From positions 8,355,688-8,419,687 of the forward strand of contig OZ025286.1 in NCBI GenBank assembly GCA_964019165.1: a stretch of 64,000 bases of DNA, written 5' to 3'. Below, piece by piece: positions 47,840 to 59,747 of this stretch. A program made the translations under genes and the position numbers. Source of the DNA: Mastigias papua (lineage: Eukaryota; Cnidaria; Scyphozoa; Rhizostomeae; Mastigiidae). The first letter of the stretch is position 1, and the number at the start of each line of letters is the position of its first letter. The notes below the pieces were generated by a model, which was given only the letters and a program-made list of their open reading frames with translations, searched no databases and was not told where the DNA came from.

Positions 47840-49771
47840 CATACCGCATCGGTCGTTGCGCGGGTAAATAAGGACCGCGCCCCTCAGCAGGGAACCAGGC
47901 TCAGGTCGAAAAATCTGCTACTGGAACAGACTCTTCTAATCAAGCACATGAGGATCACAACACCGAGGAAAATACTCACCGATGCCCTCTCATGATGCAA
48001 TATCCGAAATCAAACAAAAAGCAACACGAATGAAATGGTCAAAAGAAGAGTACACAGATGTGATGGAAGCACACTATAGAGCACTTTTAAATCCTAAAAT
48101 ATCAACCACTATAGATACGTACAATATTTTGCGTGAAAAGCACCCCCCCCCCATTAAGACCCAGTATGGATGCAAACAAACTGGAAATACTAGAAGGGAT
48201 ATTATTAGAAAGAAAAGATTAACAGATACTGAAATGCAAATGATTACAAATAGAGTTTCAGAGGAAATAGGAAATGTGGAACAGAACAATGAAGAAAATT
48301 CTAGAACAGAAAATGTAGTAACATGTGAGAAGAATGAACATAACGAGCAAAGTCAATGTGTCAGACAAGCTTCAGACCAAGAGGGCAATAAAAAGATAGT
48401 TGCAATGGAAGAAAGTATCTTAAGAATAATGGAAATTGTGAAAGAAACAGACATTGATAATAAGCCACCACCCTATATTACCCAAAATTTGACATGGCAG
48501 AAAAGCGAAATTAGCTCTAGAAACAGCAAACTATGCTTTAAAAAATAAAAAGAAAAGGCTTGAACAGCAGCTATCATTGACAGAAGTGAATGAACTGTTT
48601 TATGCCACCGCGTCAGCTGTTACAGAAGCCTTAGGCTTGCAATCAAGATTAGGATACACAAGAGGCCAGAACCACCGAAATGGAAAAAAGGAATTGAACG
48701 AGAAATTCGAAAGATAAAAGGAGAAATTTCAAGACTATCAGAAATGAATAAAGAAAGCCAACTGATAGAAAAGGGAAGGGAATTGATGAGAAAGCTTAAT
48801 GTAAGATGCAAAGATGACATCCCAAGAATTGTTGAAAGCCTCAAGCAGCAGCTACAAGCAAAATCTCAGAGATTACGACGGTTTCATCAGAGCAAAACAT
48901 ACGAGCAAAATGCCGAAAAGTTTTACAGAGCACTAGGAAAGCGGAATATAATAATCCATCAAGCACCTGAAAAGGAATTTGTTGAAAAGTTTTGGTCTAG
49001 CATATGGGAAGAAGAAAAACGTCACAATGTGAATGCATAATGGATTAGGCAACTAGAGAATGACAACTAAAACATACCAGAACAAATATGATCATGTATT
49101 TCTATAGAAGAGACAAAAATAGCAATCAAAAGATCAAAAAGTTGGAAATCTCCTGGGAATGATAGAATCGCAAACTTATAGCTTAAACATTTAACAGAGC
49201 TAAATGAAGACCTGACATATGCCTATAATAAATGCATAGAATCCCCAGAGATATGCCCAGACTGGCTGAGAAATGGTACCTCTTACCTCTTACCGAAATA
49301 TGACGAAACTAACAACCCAAAGAACTACCGACCGATTGCATGGCTCCCTACAATGTACAAAATATTAACATCCATCTTATCAGATAGAGCCTACAAGCAC
49401 CTGACAATTAACAATTTGCTCCTAGTGGAACAGAAAGGTTGTAGTATAGGCAGCTATGGGTGCAAAGATCAACTGCTCATAAACAAGGCCATTATGGAAA
49501 TGACCAAAAGTAAAAAAAGGAATTTAACAACAGCTTGGATAGATTATAAGAAGGCTTTCAACTCTGTCCCTCATAGCTGGATAATGTATTGAAATGTTTA
49601 AAATATCACCAATTATAAGAAAGTTTATGAAATCAAGCCTGAAGAACTGGATGAAACTCTTTTCTTAAATCATGAGAAAGGGAGACTAACATCAAGAAAG
49701 ATAAACATCAATAATGGAATCTTCCAAGGGGACTCACTATCACCATTTCTTTTCTGCATTGCACTTGCTCC
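47840..49771 (+). pseudogene. LINE (R4/Dong-like or related), 5' part and RT, cut by an opposite-strand LINE
   Basis: N-terminal frame 47982-48548: RMKWSKEEYTDVMEAHYRAL (Myb-like DNA-binding helix), RKKRLTDTEMQMI. The next frames carry NELFYATASAVTEALGL, KWKKGIEREIRKIKGEIS and QAKSQRLRRFHQSKTYEQN (48744-49040), then SWKSPGNDRIAN, NPKNYRPIAWLPTMYKILTS, EQKGCSIGSYGCKDQLLIN, TTAWIDYKKAFNSVPHSW and GIFQGDSLSPFLFCIALAPL (about 49770). The palm is missing because another LINE begins at 49772. There is no APE endonuclease upstream and the Myb-like start suggests a clade with a C-terminal endonuclease such as R4/Dong; this is inference. Several frameshifts. An Alu-size 5' leader with a GCGCGG/CCGCGC stem is at about 47858-47882. 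Confidence 0.7.
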
Positions 49772-50163
49772 TCTTTTTTTTATACTTCTAAATCTTACAG
49801 GGTACATGAAATAAAAAACAAGAGTACATAAGCGATACCACAGGGAGCATGCTATACCATATCAACCCTCCGGCCTACACATATAAGGGACCATTCACCC
49901 TTTACGCAACGCCTCATAAGGGGAGAGAGGGGTATTTAAATTCCGTTGCAGTTATTGCGATACCCAAATAAGGGGCACGCCCACGGAAAAGAAAAACGTC
50001 AAGGGGTAGAAATGGTCGGAAGCGGTAAAAAAAATCGACGTCAGCGTAAAAAGGTGAATGATTACCAAAGTAAAATACCAAAAGGACATAACAATCAAAC
50101 TAGAACCACTAATTGTTTTTAATAAGGTAAAGGGAAATCTATTCGATAGGATGTAGGAAAAGC

Positions 50164-50811
50164 TTATTTAAAGCGTTCTGTTGCATCTATAAACTTCAAG
50201 GTTGCTTCAAGTAGTTTTTTTTTCAAATCAAGAGGGAGTCTTTCATCACCATATAAGATAACTTTTACTAGCTCTTGATTAGAGGAAGGAGAAGAAAGAC
50301 TATAAAGTTGAAATATTGCAGCTACGCTTGCTAGGAGATCGTATCTAAGTCCAACATATGAACAGCAAAGCAGCAGGTAATGTTCCGCATCTTCTATGCC
50401 ATCGTTCGAAGGACACAGAGGGTTTATTGCTTCTCTGAAATTATGTCTAAACTTATGAGAGTTTAATTTGCTAAGCCTCACTGGTGTAAGGATGGCTAAT
50501 CCAATCGGGTCGTAGATACTATAAACCGGCTTAGGAAGAGGACAGATAAGTTTTAGCAATTTTATTTTAAAGTTCATGTACGAGAATGATGACGTGATAC
50601 TTGGATCAAGTTTGTTCCATTCAGAAAGGTAATGAGGGTAAAAGCTAGATTTCAGTTTTGAAGTTCTTGCCCTTATCTGTCCTACAACATTTTCCTTATG
50701 AAATGAGTACAGAACCATTTTTAACTGCGGTATAGGGTAACTGGTGTAGTCAGGGGTGATGTTGTTAAGAATCTTGTAGAACAGGATCAAACGCCTACTC
50801 CAACGACGCAT
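50164..50811 (-). pseudogene. 2A-LINE ORF2 C-terminal domain
   Basis: RRWSRRLILFYKILNNITPD, VGQIRARTSKLKSSFYPHYL, SEWNKLDPSI, then FRHNFREAINPLCPSNDGIE and DAEHYLLLCC, a C...HxxxxC zinc-binding-like end typical of one CR1-type subgroup. It is open from 50811 to 50164; upstream the frame is broken. Confidence 0.8.
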
Positions 50812-51161
50812 ATTTAAGGATTTCCAAGCAAGTTCATCATATAGTTTTTCACGGGAAGTTCCTTACCATGCACCAGTTATTGCTAAAGCAGCAGAATATT
50901 GAATTTGCTAAAGTTTTTCCATGTTTCTGGTCAGAAAGGGAGTGTGACTAAGTTCACATTCGTTGTGTGGAACGCGATGTATTACATCACCATAGTCTAA
51001 ATTGGGTCTTACATACGATTTGTACTGCTCCTCTAAGGTATCTCGAGAGACATTTTATCATTTCTATTCCGCGTCTGCACTTTAAAGTAGCTGCCTGGAT
51101 ATGACTTGCAAAAGACATCTTTGAGTCAAGGATCATCCCAAGATGTTTATGTTCGTCAACT

Positions 51162-52790
51162 TTAGCAACTGATACGTTGTTTAAATTTAAACACTGGGTG
51201 ATTAATGGAATTTCTTTTCGTGGAAAACGTTATTTCAACAGCTTGCTTCATAGGAAGAGGGTTGAAGAGCATACGCCATCTATATGTCCAATGTTTGATA
51301 ATATTAAGATCATGATTCTTGTCCGCTGCAGCTTGATTTAGATTAGTGGCACTTCTGAAGAGTGAAGTATCATCAGTAAAAAGCTTCATGTCGCACCTAA
51401 TGTTTCCAGTTAAGTCATTGATGTACACAAGGAAGAAGAGAGGGCCCAGAATAGAACCTTGTCGAAAGCCAGCTGATAATGAACCTCATTTTGATGCCCT
51501 GCCATTCAAGACAGTGCGCTGTTTTCTGTTGTCAAGAAAACTTTGGGGAAGAGACAGCAAGTTTCCAGAAACACCACACCTACGTGGACGCTCTGGTATG
51601 AAGTCACTACGTTTATCAAATTGTATAGTGATTTCGCAAAATCGCTCTTAGTGTGAATTGCGCCTTCTATGTAATGGCCCCTGGGTATGACATTGATATT
51701 GCACCCAGTGGTATCGTTTTGTTCTTGTATTAGTAGTGTTGTATTGTATCAAGAAAGTGCATAGAAAAAAAAACACCTACGTAGTTTATAAATGAGGCCT
51801 TCATGCCAAACACAATCAAATGCCTTTTAAATATCAAGATAGACTCATCGAACATCCAGTCGTGGACTACAATCGAAGGAAGAGAAGTTGGACAATCTAT
51901 AGCAGTTGGTTTATTGTAGAGTCATTTGGATGGAAGCCTGACTGACTTGGATTAAGCAATTTATTGACACAGAAATGCTTATACAGATGATCATAAATTA
52001 ATTTTTAAAATATTTTCCCAAAAACAGGAAGAAGGGACATTGGACGGTAATTTTGCTTGAGGTATTTACTATCTTTTTTGTGGACCGGAAAAACATTAGC
52101 TTGTTTCCAAATTTGTGGGAAAACCCCTTTTGCAATACAATTTTCATAAATGATCTTAAGTGGAATAATTAGTGCCTGGTCGCATATCTTGATCATTCTT
52201 ATCGAAATATCGTCCCAACAATGTGCTTTGCTTAAATTTAATGAACGAATAACACCCAGAATCTTCTCGTCTGAAATCTGTAAACCATTCAAAACAGGAA
52301 CGTCGAAAGGAGTAGCATTATGGATTTCACTTCCAGTATCAAGAGCTGTGCATTGGAGTATGAAATAGTCGTTAAAGATCTGCGCTTTCTTTTCAAAGTC
52401 TAAAACAACCCTGCCATTTTCTAAAAGAGGTGGAATTAAATGGATCTTTGCTTTGTTCAGCACTCTATTTATCAAAGACCAATACATTTTATTGCCAGTA
52501 TCTGCCCTTAAAAGCATCTGGCCTATTTTTAAGAAGTACCTTTCTTGCCTCTTCTACAAGTCTGGTGCCTTGAAGTTTCATTTGTTGTATAATTTCTGAT
52601 CTCTCTTGTGAATAACCATTTTTAACAAAGGACTTATAAGCCCGATTTCTTTTAGGAAGAAAACTTTTAATGGTCTTGGTTATCCAAGGGGCCTGCTGAG
52701 GCTTTACTTTAACAATCTTGTTAGGAATGAAATCACTTGAATTAGTTGACTTGTTCATTCGGACAGTTAATCTCAGCGATCGATTTTAGC
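51162..52790 (-). pseudogene. 2A-LINE ORF2 connector and reverse transcriptase, broken
   Basis: PQQAPWITKTIKSFLPKRNR (52758-52489) and MYWSLINRVLNKAKIHLIPP, ISIRMIKICDQALIIPLKII, FPQIWKQANVFPVHKKDSK and QNYRPMSLLPVFGKIF (52517-52005). After a damaged segment (52004-51440) the palm reads MKLFTDDTSLFRSA (51428-51162) where FADDTS is expected. The two aspartates remain but the residue before them is T. Stops and frameshifts separate the blocks. Confidence 0.8.
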
Positions 52791-52859
52791 CATTTCAATG
52801 CTCTTTCTAATAGCAGATACATTCGCTCGATCATAGAACCATACTCTACGATTATGTGA

Positions 52860-53390
52860 TGAAGGGGGTGGATTGTTCATAGTCAGTATACCATATATAA
52901 TTTGGTGGCGACACTGCTCATACAATGAAGGGTGAACACCAGTGTCAAGGAAAATAGTGGGTGGTCAGTAAATACAAAGTCAGTACATAATCTGGAGGAA
53001 CCAATAAAGTGAGTTGGCTCAGATATCAGTTGGTAAAGGCCTAGATCAATCGTTGACGCCTCAAGAGATATTCCTTCCTCATTATCAATGTCACCTTCCC
53101 ACCAATTTGTGGAGCGGCAGTTTATGTCACCCTTTATAATCATACAGTGTGGACTCTCGTCATCTATCTTAGATACTAAACTCTCAACATTATTGATGAA
53201 ATCTTGGAACTGGGCTTGATTCTGACTGGGACTTCGATAAAGTGCAATGAAGAAATATTTCCTCCTATTTGTGTGAAATTCAGATACTATGCATTCAGGT
53301 AGGATCTCAAGGTCAGACCTTCTATATATGAAAATTATTCCCTGATGTAAAGTCCAATTCCTCCCCTCTTTCTGTTTTGAGGATGATTAC
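52860..53390 (-). pseudogene. 2A-LINE APE endonuclease region
   Basis: 53143-52883 reads IIKGDINCRSTNWWEGDIDN (GDxN catalytic block; normally GDFN), LYQLISEPTHFIGSSRLCTD and FVFTDHP. Between 53390 and 53145 are remnants of the earlier endonuclease blocks (FIALYRSPSQNQAQF on the minus strand near 53215). Confidence 0.75.
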
Positions 53391-53860
53391 TATTGATAAA
53401 ATAGTAACCATTGAGATTCAATGTCAATATCTATATCCCCATCAAGATGCGTTTCCACAATACCTATCAGATCATAACTATATACTGCATTATATGCCTG
53501 AAGTAGAGAGACATGAATGAAATCATGAGCAGAGATGCTGTTTAAGTTCCAGGTACAAAAAATAAAGAGTCCATTAATTGGACCCGGGTTAGTTTCAATA
53601 TCTCCACTTTCAATATTCTCTTTGTACACCATCCATAGCAAGAACAGAAAATTCCTGATTGGGCAAAATATTTTGATATATCCATAGTTAAGATTCATCG
53701 CACCATTTACTATGTGATTTTGAAGAAATTTTAAACAAGAACGAGGTAGGAGCCATTTAGAAGCTATAAAAGGGATATATGCTGCTATTACAATGAGCCA
53801 GTGCAAACAGAAAGGATAATAAAAGGAGCATTTTTCACATGTCTTCATACTCCATGACAC
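53391..53860 (-). pseudogene. 2A-LINE ORF2 N-terminus: hydrophobic leader, 2A-like motif, start of endonuclease
   Basis: 156 codons. A cysteine- and hydrophobic-rich leader (CLHWLIVIAAYIPFIA at 18-33; NFLFLLWMVY at 70-79) is followed by SGDIETNPGP (85-94), then FCTWNLNSISAHDF (first endonuclease block, N105 in WNLNS) and YDLIGIVETHLDGDI (129-143; the catalytic E in VETHL). DxExNPGP is the ribosome-skipping 2A consensus, and 2A-like motifs at this position are known from APE-type LINEs of sea urchins, lancelets and other invertebrates. The leader would be released from ORF2 by skipping between G93 and P94. Confidence 0.78.
53579..53602 (-). promoter_or_regulatory. 2A-like translational recoding motif (DIETNPGP)
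   Basis: The codons for D-I-E-T-N-P-G-P match the DxExNPGP consensus completely. Skipping would occur between the last G and P. Confidence 0.75.
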
Positions 53861-54590
53861 ACTGGATAATGGCAGTGAGAGGCAACTGGGGTATTAAGAT
53901 CGCTACTACCATATATATCACAGTGTACAAGATTATAGTTAAGTAATAGAAAGGTAAGGGGGTGTGAATGATGAAAATGTGTCCTTACATATGTCCTAGA
54001 TGAACAAAAACAACCTAGTGCTGCTCGTTATTGAGCAATATCAACCGTCATAAATAGGTAAAGACCTCCGAAAGAGCGCAGAGTAGATTGCACAAGTATC
54101 TAACCATGAAATAATACACTTCCCATTTAATGAATTCTGATTGCATAAGTGGTATGAAAAATTAACAAAAATAAACAAAAATAAACATACAGCCTCTTAA
54201 GTATATTAGCGAAAAAACCACAAAATTCAAATTTGTAGAAACATGCAATGTTACCATAATGCCTTGGATCCACCTGCGTACTAGGGCCTTATTTAAGTAA
54301 AATGGTGAAAGAGAGTCCCTAGGTTCGAATAACATTTAGCGAAGGTTAGAGAGGTGCGAACAAGCAAGATCAGCGATGAAGTTAGATGGCATTCCTATGG
54401 TAACGAGGATCCCTTGGTACAAGTTTTCATTATTTTTCTTTTACATTTGCCAAAACAAATGATTCATACAGATCAGAATACTAATATCAATAACGAAAAA
54501 GCCGGGTAAGAAGTAGCTATAATAAACACAAATACCCAAGAGACGTTAATCAAAAGAAATCAAAAACAAAACAAGTGCTAGAGAGTTATG

Positions 54591-54930
54591 TCAATTAGGA
54601 ACATTGCAGGAGGTCTCTACATCCTTATATTTATTAAAGTATCTTACACTATCATTCATGCGAAGACAAAGTCTGCAGTTTAAGTCCGCGAATGCGAATT
54701 TAATAGCAGGCTTGCCCTTAATTTTTTCGGTAGCATGGGAGAGCAATTTGACTCTGCGAGTTGTTATCTCTAAGCCAATTCGTTGACCATTTATCAGACT
54801 TTTCCATGCGCGGTAGATTTCTTCACGTTGCTTCCAGGACCTAAACTTTAGTATGATGGCTTGTGATTGATTTTTACCGTCCTTGTGATTTGTGACTTTG
54901 CCAATCCTATAAACGCTATGGAACCATGCA
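54591..54930 (-). pseudogene. LINE ORF1-like RNA-binding protein, C-terminal part
   Basis: YRIGKVTNHKDGKNQSQAII, LKFRSWKQREEIYRAWKSLI and LEITTRRVKLLSHATEKIKG are reminiscent of the RRM and C-terminal domain of LINE ORF1 proteins (IGK...RPxxIxxKF...R..IxxARKxL...Dxxxxxxxxxx). The frame is open to a stop at 54591 and runs into low-complexity HFHFHF codons above 54930. Spacing to ORF2 (about 730 bp) is longer than usual, so it could instead belong to a neighbouring copy. Confidence 0.55.
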
Positions 54931-54984
54931 AATGCAAATGAAAATGAAAAATGAATGAAAAAATGAAAATGAAAATGAAAAATG
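54930..54984. repeat. AATGAAA-type low-complexity tract
   Basis: Repeated ATGCAAATG/AATGAAAATG units directly before the hairpin at 54985. It resembles a LINE 3' microsatellite tail but is not attached to a recognised 3' end. Confidence 0.6.
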
Positions 54985-55107
54985 AAAAAATTGTGCAAAA
55001 AATGCTCGGATACCTGCGCTAGGCTACGGGGCTTCTTGACTTTCACCCTTTTCCTGTACAGCCCCGTAGCCTAGCGCAGGTTTCGAGCATTTCTTGCACA
55101 ATTTTTT
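54985..55107. repeat. Long hairpin (arms about 48 bp, loop 28 nt)
   Basis: The left arm (ATACCTGCGCTAGGCTACGG and its upstream AAAATTGTGC) and right arm (CCCCGTAGCCTAGCGCAGGT, then CATTTCTTGCACAATTTTTT) are inverted with very few mismatches. The inner 18 bp CTGCGCTAGGCTACGGGG are perfect. A GC-rich hairpin in an AT-rich region; a short MITE or a structured RNA are both possible. Confidence 0.8.
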
Positions 55108-55320
55108 ATCGCAATTTTCTTCCATTTGCACAATGCACTGCCGAAGGTCACGTGCTCCATCACAGAGGTCCATGACGTCACCTTCTCGTAATCCTATGCG
55201 ATCTTTTTTGATAGTTGCTCATCGAAAATGCAGACCATGCAACTTTCATGGGGGCACTGCGTTAGTCTTTCCAAGGCTAATCTGCACCTTTTGAACTGAG
55301 TAAGGGGAGCCCGCGTGTAG
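55108..55320. other. Unassigned, ends with small GC hairpin
   Basis: GAGCCCGCGTGTAGCGGGCT at about 55307-55326 forms a small stem (AGCCCGC/GCGGGCT). No coding sequence. Confidence 0.4.
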
Positions 55321-56973
55321 CGGGCTATCAGTACTAAGCTAGTATTTAACTAATTCCGTTTTTCCTGGCTTCAAATTTAGTGAGAGACCTGATTTCATGA
55401 GCTAATCCGAGACTCTATTAGCATCCGCGTTTTATTCTTGCTCTAGTTCCTCTAGAGTTTGATGTGCATAATATAGAACTGCATAGTCAGCATAAAGTAT
55501 TATGTGACACGATTTTACGGTAGAAGGTAGGTGATTTGTAGGTAAAAGGAATAAAAAGTGCCCAGTATTGAGCCTTGAGGGACTTTGCAAGTAATGGATT
55601 GAGCATCTGAAACATACCCTTCAATTTTGACTTGTTGCTTCAATGAAAAAGATAGTCAGTCAACCATTCAAGCTCAGTGTTACGTATGCCGAACTCTGGA
55701 AGTTTTTTGATAATGCAAGTATGGTTAGTAGTGTCAAAAGCTTTTCTTAAGTCCATATATAATGCAGCCTTGCACTTCCCTTCATCCGCTTTCATTCTGA
55801 TGGTGTTGGTAAGATTAACAATACATTATTGGGTAGAACGATTATGCCGGAAACCAAATTGATGTGGAATTATGAGGTTATTTATTTCCAAATGTTCGTA
55901 CATTTGATTATAGGTAAGACGTTTAATAACTTTTGAAATATTGTGTAGCACCGAAATTGGTCTGTAGTCTTCCATATTGCCTTTGTCTCCTACTTTGTAT
56001 ATTGATGTGACAGTTGTTGTTTTTTCAACGGTTGGAAATTGGCCTGATTGGAAGCTAAGATTAGTTAGTAGAGTAAGGGGGCTAGATATTTGTTCAGCAA
56101 TGTCTTTCAGGATATTTGCAGGTAAATTGTCAGTTCCGTTAGACTTCGATGACTTTAGTTGTTTCAGAGACTTCATGACATCAGCATTATATACAGGTCG
56201 AAAAACAAAGGAGTGAATTGAAGGGGCGAGTTTTTGGGGGTGCTTTGGGTCAAATAGGACCATGAAGAAATGAGTTGAATCTTTTGATGTATCTCAAGAC
56301 CAATGTTGCTAAAATAACTGCAAAATCTTTTGGCTATCTCTTTCTTGTCAGTAAGTAATTTACCATCATCTTTCAAGACTTTGCTAATGTTCGATTCAGA
56401 TTTTGAGGCGTAGCAATTTTTAATTTGTTTCCAGAAGCACTGCAGGTTAGACATATTTTCTTTGAACAAAGAACTATAGTAGTTGGTTTTGACGTGTTTT
56501 ATCATGTTGTTTACTTGATTTTTAAGACTTTATACTTTGAACAGTCTTGTTTAGACTGTGTATGCTTTGCTCTTTTCAAGTGGAAATCACTTGTTAACAT
56601 TTTCTTTTTTATTTCTTTTGTGAACCATAAATTATCTCTGCCTAGAATGTTTACTTGCTTCAAAGGGCAATGTTTGTTAATGATAGAAATATGAATGGAT
56701 TTGAATGGTTCATATGCTCGATTGAGTGATCTATCCTTAAAGCATATCTCCCAGGGTGTGTTGTTCAGTTCCTGTTTGAGAGCTTCTATGTTATAGTTCT
56801 TATAATCATGCACAGAAAGTGGTTTTGATTTAAATCTCTACGTATTTGCTTTCCTACAAATGCCCAGGAGATTGTGATGACTAGAGCTATTATTATGCAT
56901 TGCAATAGCGGCCACATTTTGTGGAGCATTGGTAGCAATTATATCGATTAGTGTCATCGATGCACGAGTCACT

Positions 56974-56978
56974 CTAGT
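56974..56978. repeat. CTAGT target duplication, left
   Basis: CTAGT directly before the TIR; partner 59743-59747. The LINE frame is restored when one copy and the element are ignored. Confidence 0.75.
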
Positions 56979-59742
56979 CAGAGGCGGATCCAGAACGCCG
57001 CACACGCCGCCTGTGCGGCAGTCAAACATATTACGTACCATGACGTCATCACTGCTTTCCGAGTAGTGAAGACGAACACGATAGACTTTAAAGAATGTAG
57101 TTCTACATCGGACTTTTGGTGCGGCACCTCAGACAAGAGAGCAGCATTTTGGTAACAATAGAGCTATGGAGGCCTTGCTTTGTAGAACATGTCAAAATTC
57201 ATTGTGCAAGGTGTCAGTTCTATTCAAAGTAATTGTCTAGCTTTCAAAAAATCGAGAGGCATTTCAATCATGAGAACAATAGGCGGTACTGTTTGATCAA
57301 AAAATCGAGCGGCATGTCAAATTTGAAAACAATAGGCGGTCTTTTTGATTAAAAATCGAGCGGCAGTCAGGAAAGTCGTGCTGTAGTGCAATGCCGCTCG
57401 ACTTACATCTCGTGCACGTCTATAAAGATTTGGTTACGGAAGACAGGCTGACTGAGGACAGTATCAGTCTCTCCCACTTGTATTCTACGCGTACTGGGTG
57501 ACAACACGGAGTTTTATCTGAGGGTTTATTCACTAACGTCTACTAATTCACTGGATATCTTATTCACGAGATCCAGTGCAATGAGTTTGGAAGTTATATC
57601 GAAGCTCATACTTGAATATGGTGGCCTAACTGAGATAGGTCCGCTTTAAGATTTGTACCAATGAAGAGACTATGCATCCTCCCCGGCAAAGCGGAGGTTT
57701 CCTGTTAGGTATTTAATTTCACTTTATGAACCAAGATGGTATCATCCAACGTGACATTTTGAAAGTAGATTTTTCCCTAAGCCCGTTAGACTCTCTTCAT
57801 TTAGATCCACTGGCCTATTTTGTTTGTTACATTGCAATTGTTTTTGCTTCATTGTATTTACTTATATAGCTGACTTTTTACTATTATTTAGTCTATTGTT
57901 TAGCAAATTGTGTAACTTTTGGAACTTTGAAACACCCAAATCATCAACGTGAATAATACCAGTTTCATAAACACCCAATGTTCTCTTGTACAGTATATTG
58001 TCTAATGTCTAAATTGCCTACACCCAATAATTTAGGAACAAATTAAGAGCAATTCACACTGAAAATTTGAAAAATTAAGAACAGTCAGCGGTAACCTCAA
58101 TTTTACTGGTTGCTACAAAAAGGAGTGTATCTCCATATCTTTAGATTGGTGGAGTTGCAGGTAGTCAGCTGTCTATCAGTGTTTTTATGACCTAGTTTCT
58201 CCTAAGAATATATGCAGTGAGAATGCAAAAAGGTTCCTTTTGTGTAGAGAAGGAAATAGCACCAAAGAAATTGATTCTTCTTTTAAACCATACCATACTG
58301 TGTGTGCTAGTCATCATTGTGAGTACTTACACTGTTACAACATATATGGATTCCTCTGGTTACTCAAAAGAAAGCAGATAAAACTTTCTTTCCCATGTAA
58401 ACTCTATAGAAATTGCTTTTTATCACCATACTTTAACTCCTCATTGAATCTTTTCTCTGTTAGTACTATTACTTTTTGTGATAATGATGTAATGTATGGA
58501 AGGAGCCCTATCAATGCCCCCCCCCACTAGTTTGTGCAATTTTGCTATCATCAGTTTTTATGAACTGTGACACTAGATAATTGCTTCATATTTGAAATTG
58601 TGGAGAAGATTTAGAAACCAGGTGCAAAGGTTAGATGCCCTATGTGTCAATCTTAAAGAATAGAAGGTTTATCCCTACATTGTTGTCAATGCACCTTTGC
58701 CCTTCTTATTCTGGGTTCATTGGTGCTGCTTTTTGTCTCCAATTGCTTTCATTTTGTCAAAGAATGGATATGAATTCCTTCAGATTCCATATGGTAATGA
58801 ATGCATCTTATACACTTATTTGACCTAATAAGGTAGAAGGAGCTTGAAAAATTGTTCAAATTCACAGAATATCTCCTATGACTACAAACACTTTCCTCAA
58901 AATTTTGAGATGTCATGTTGAACAGTTAACCAAAACTTATAGGCAATCAGTTGACAATATAGTTTAAGCCAATAAGCATTTGTCTATACTGAAGGCACAT
59001 CTTGTGTGCCAGAGAGAACACCCCCATCATGGTGATGATCAAGCTATTACAGTTAGGAAGACTGTTGTAAATTGACTTAGGTCTACATTGGGCAGTACTA
59101 CTATGGTGCTAGGAACATACACTCTTCCGTTTTGTTATCCAAGCAAGTAGAGGTCCTGACTTGCATTATATAATGCAATGTACATACATGAAATGCAGAA
59201 AAATGAATTTTAATTGAATGGTGGAGCCATCTCATCAAAAGTACATTGATTACTGATTTAGTAAATTATAGTGGGCTTTTAGAGAAAATGAAAGGTTATT
59301 AGTTTTATAATATAAAGTATTAGTGTATGATGGGCAATTTCTCTATGGTTCCGAAAACTGATGTTTTGACTTGTAATACACAGATATAGATCCAGAAAAG
59401 TCTGACAGACATCAGGAGAGCCACTCAATTACTTTCTTTGTTCTATGCTGAGCCAACAAAATAGAACAGACATCAGTTTGAAATGAAATTTTGAAAAACA
59501 ATTAGAAAATCAAATTAAGGCTGTCGCGATAACTGTACGCTCAATATCGTACTTCAAAGAATGAAGGCTATTGTATGATATAGGAGGATTGCTGGAAGAG
59601 AAGCGAATCCCACAAAAATCGTAAATATATGCTACTGGTAAAAAAATGGGTGTGGCCATCGCACAGCCTTTGGGCCACGCCCTTTTACTGATATGTTTCT
59701 TGTGCTGTGTGGCAGTCAGTTTTATCTCTGGATCCGCCCCTG
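56979..59742. mobile_element. hAT-like non-autonomous element (2764 bp), CAGGGGCGGATCC-type ends
   Basis: Left end CAGAGGCGGATCCAGAA and the right end is the inverse of CAGGGGCGGATCCAGAGA. CAGGGGCGGATC termini are typical of a widespread hAT group. The direct duplication is 5 bp (CTAGT), not 8, which fits the hAT5-type elements. The left part has GCCGCACACGCCGCCTGTGC and a short tandem repeat (57251-57372). No transposase was recognised, though short frames occur (58240-58530). Confidence 0.75.
57251..57372. repeat. Tandem repeat, about 52-bp unit, 2.3 copies, inside hAT-like element
   Basis: ATCGAGMGGCATKTCAAWYW...GAAAACAATAGGCGGT units start at 57251, 57304 and 57355. Confidence 0.8.
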
Positions 59743-59747
59743 CTAGT
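59743..59747. repeat. CTAGT target duplication, right
   Basis: Partner of 56974-56978. Confidence 0.75.

Larger units (their letters stand above)
49772..54930 (-). mobile_element. CR1-like LINE with 2A-like motif, inserted in opposite orientation
   Basis: Minus-strand order: ORF1-like RRM remnant (about 54920-54591), ORF2 start with the 2A-like motif (53860-53390), endonuclease (53143-52883), connector (52758-52489), RT (52517-51162), C-terminal region (50811-50164) and a 3' UTR of about 390 bp ending in GTATAAAAAAAA at 49772. The A-tail meets the RT frame of the plus-strand LINE, which fixes the 3' junction. The 5' end is uncertain. Confidence 0.75.

Noticed and set aside
47858..47882. 5' ribozyme of the R4/Dong-like LINE
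   Set aside because: Only one short GCGCGG/CCGCGC stem is visible; an HDV-like double pseudoknot could not be built by eye.
57900..59500. hAT transposase inside the 2.76-kb element
   Set aside because: No RW, DDE or dimerisation-domain blocks were recognised in any frame; the short frames there look like chance.
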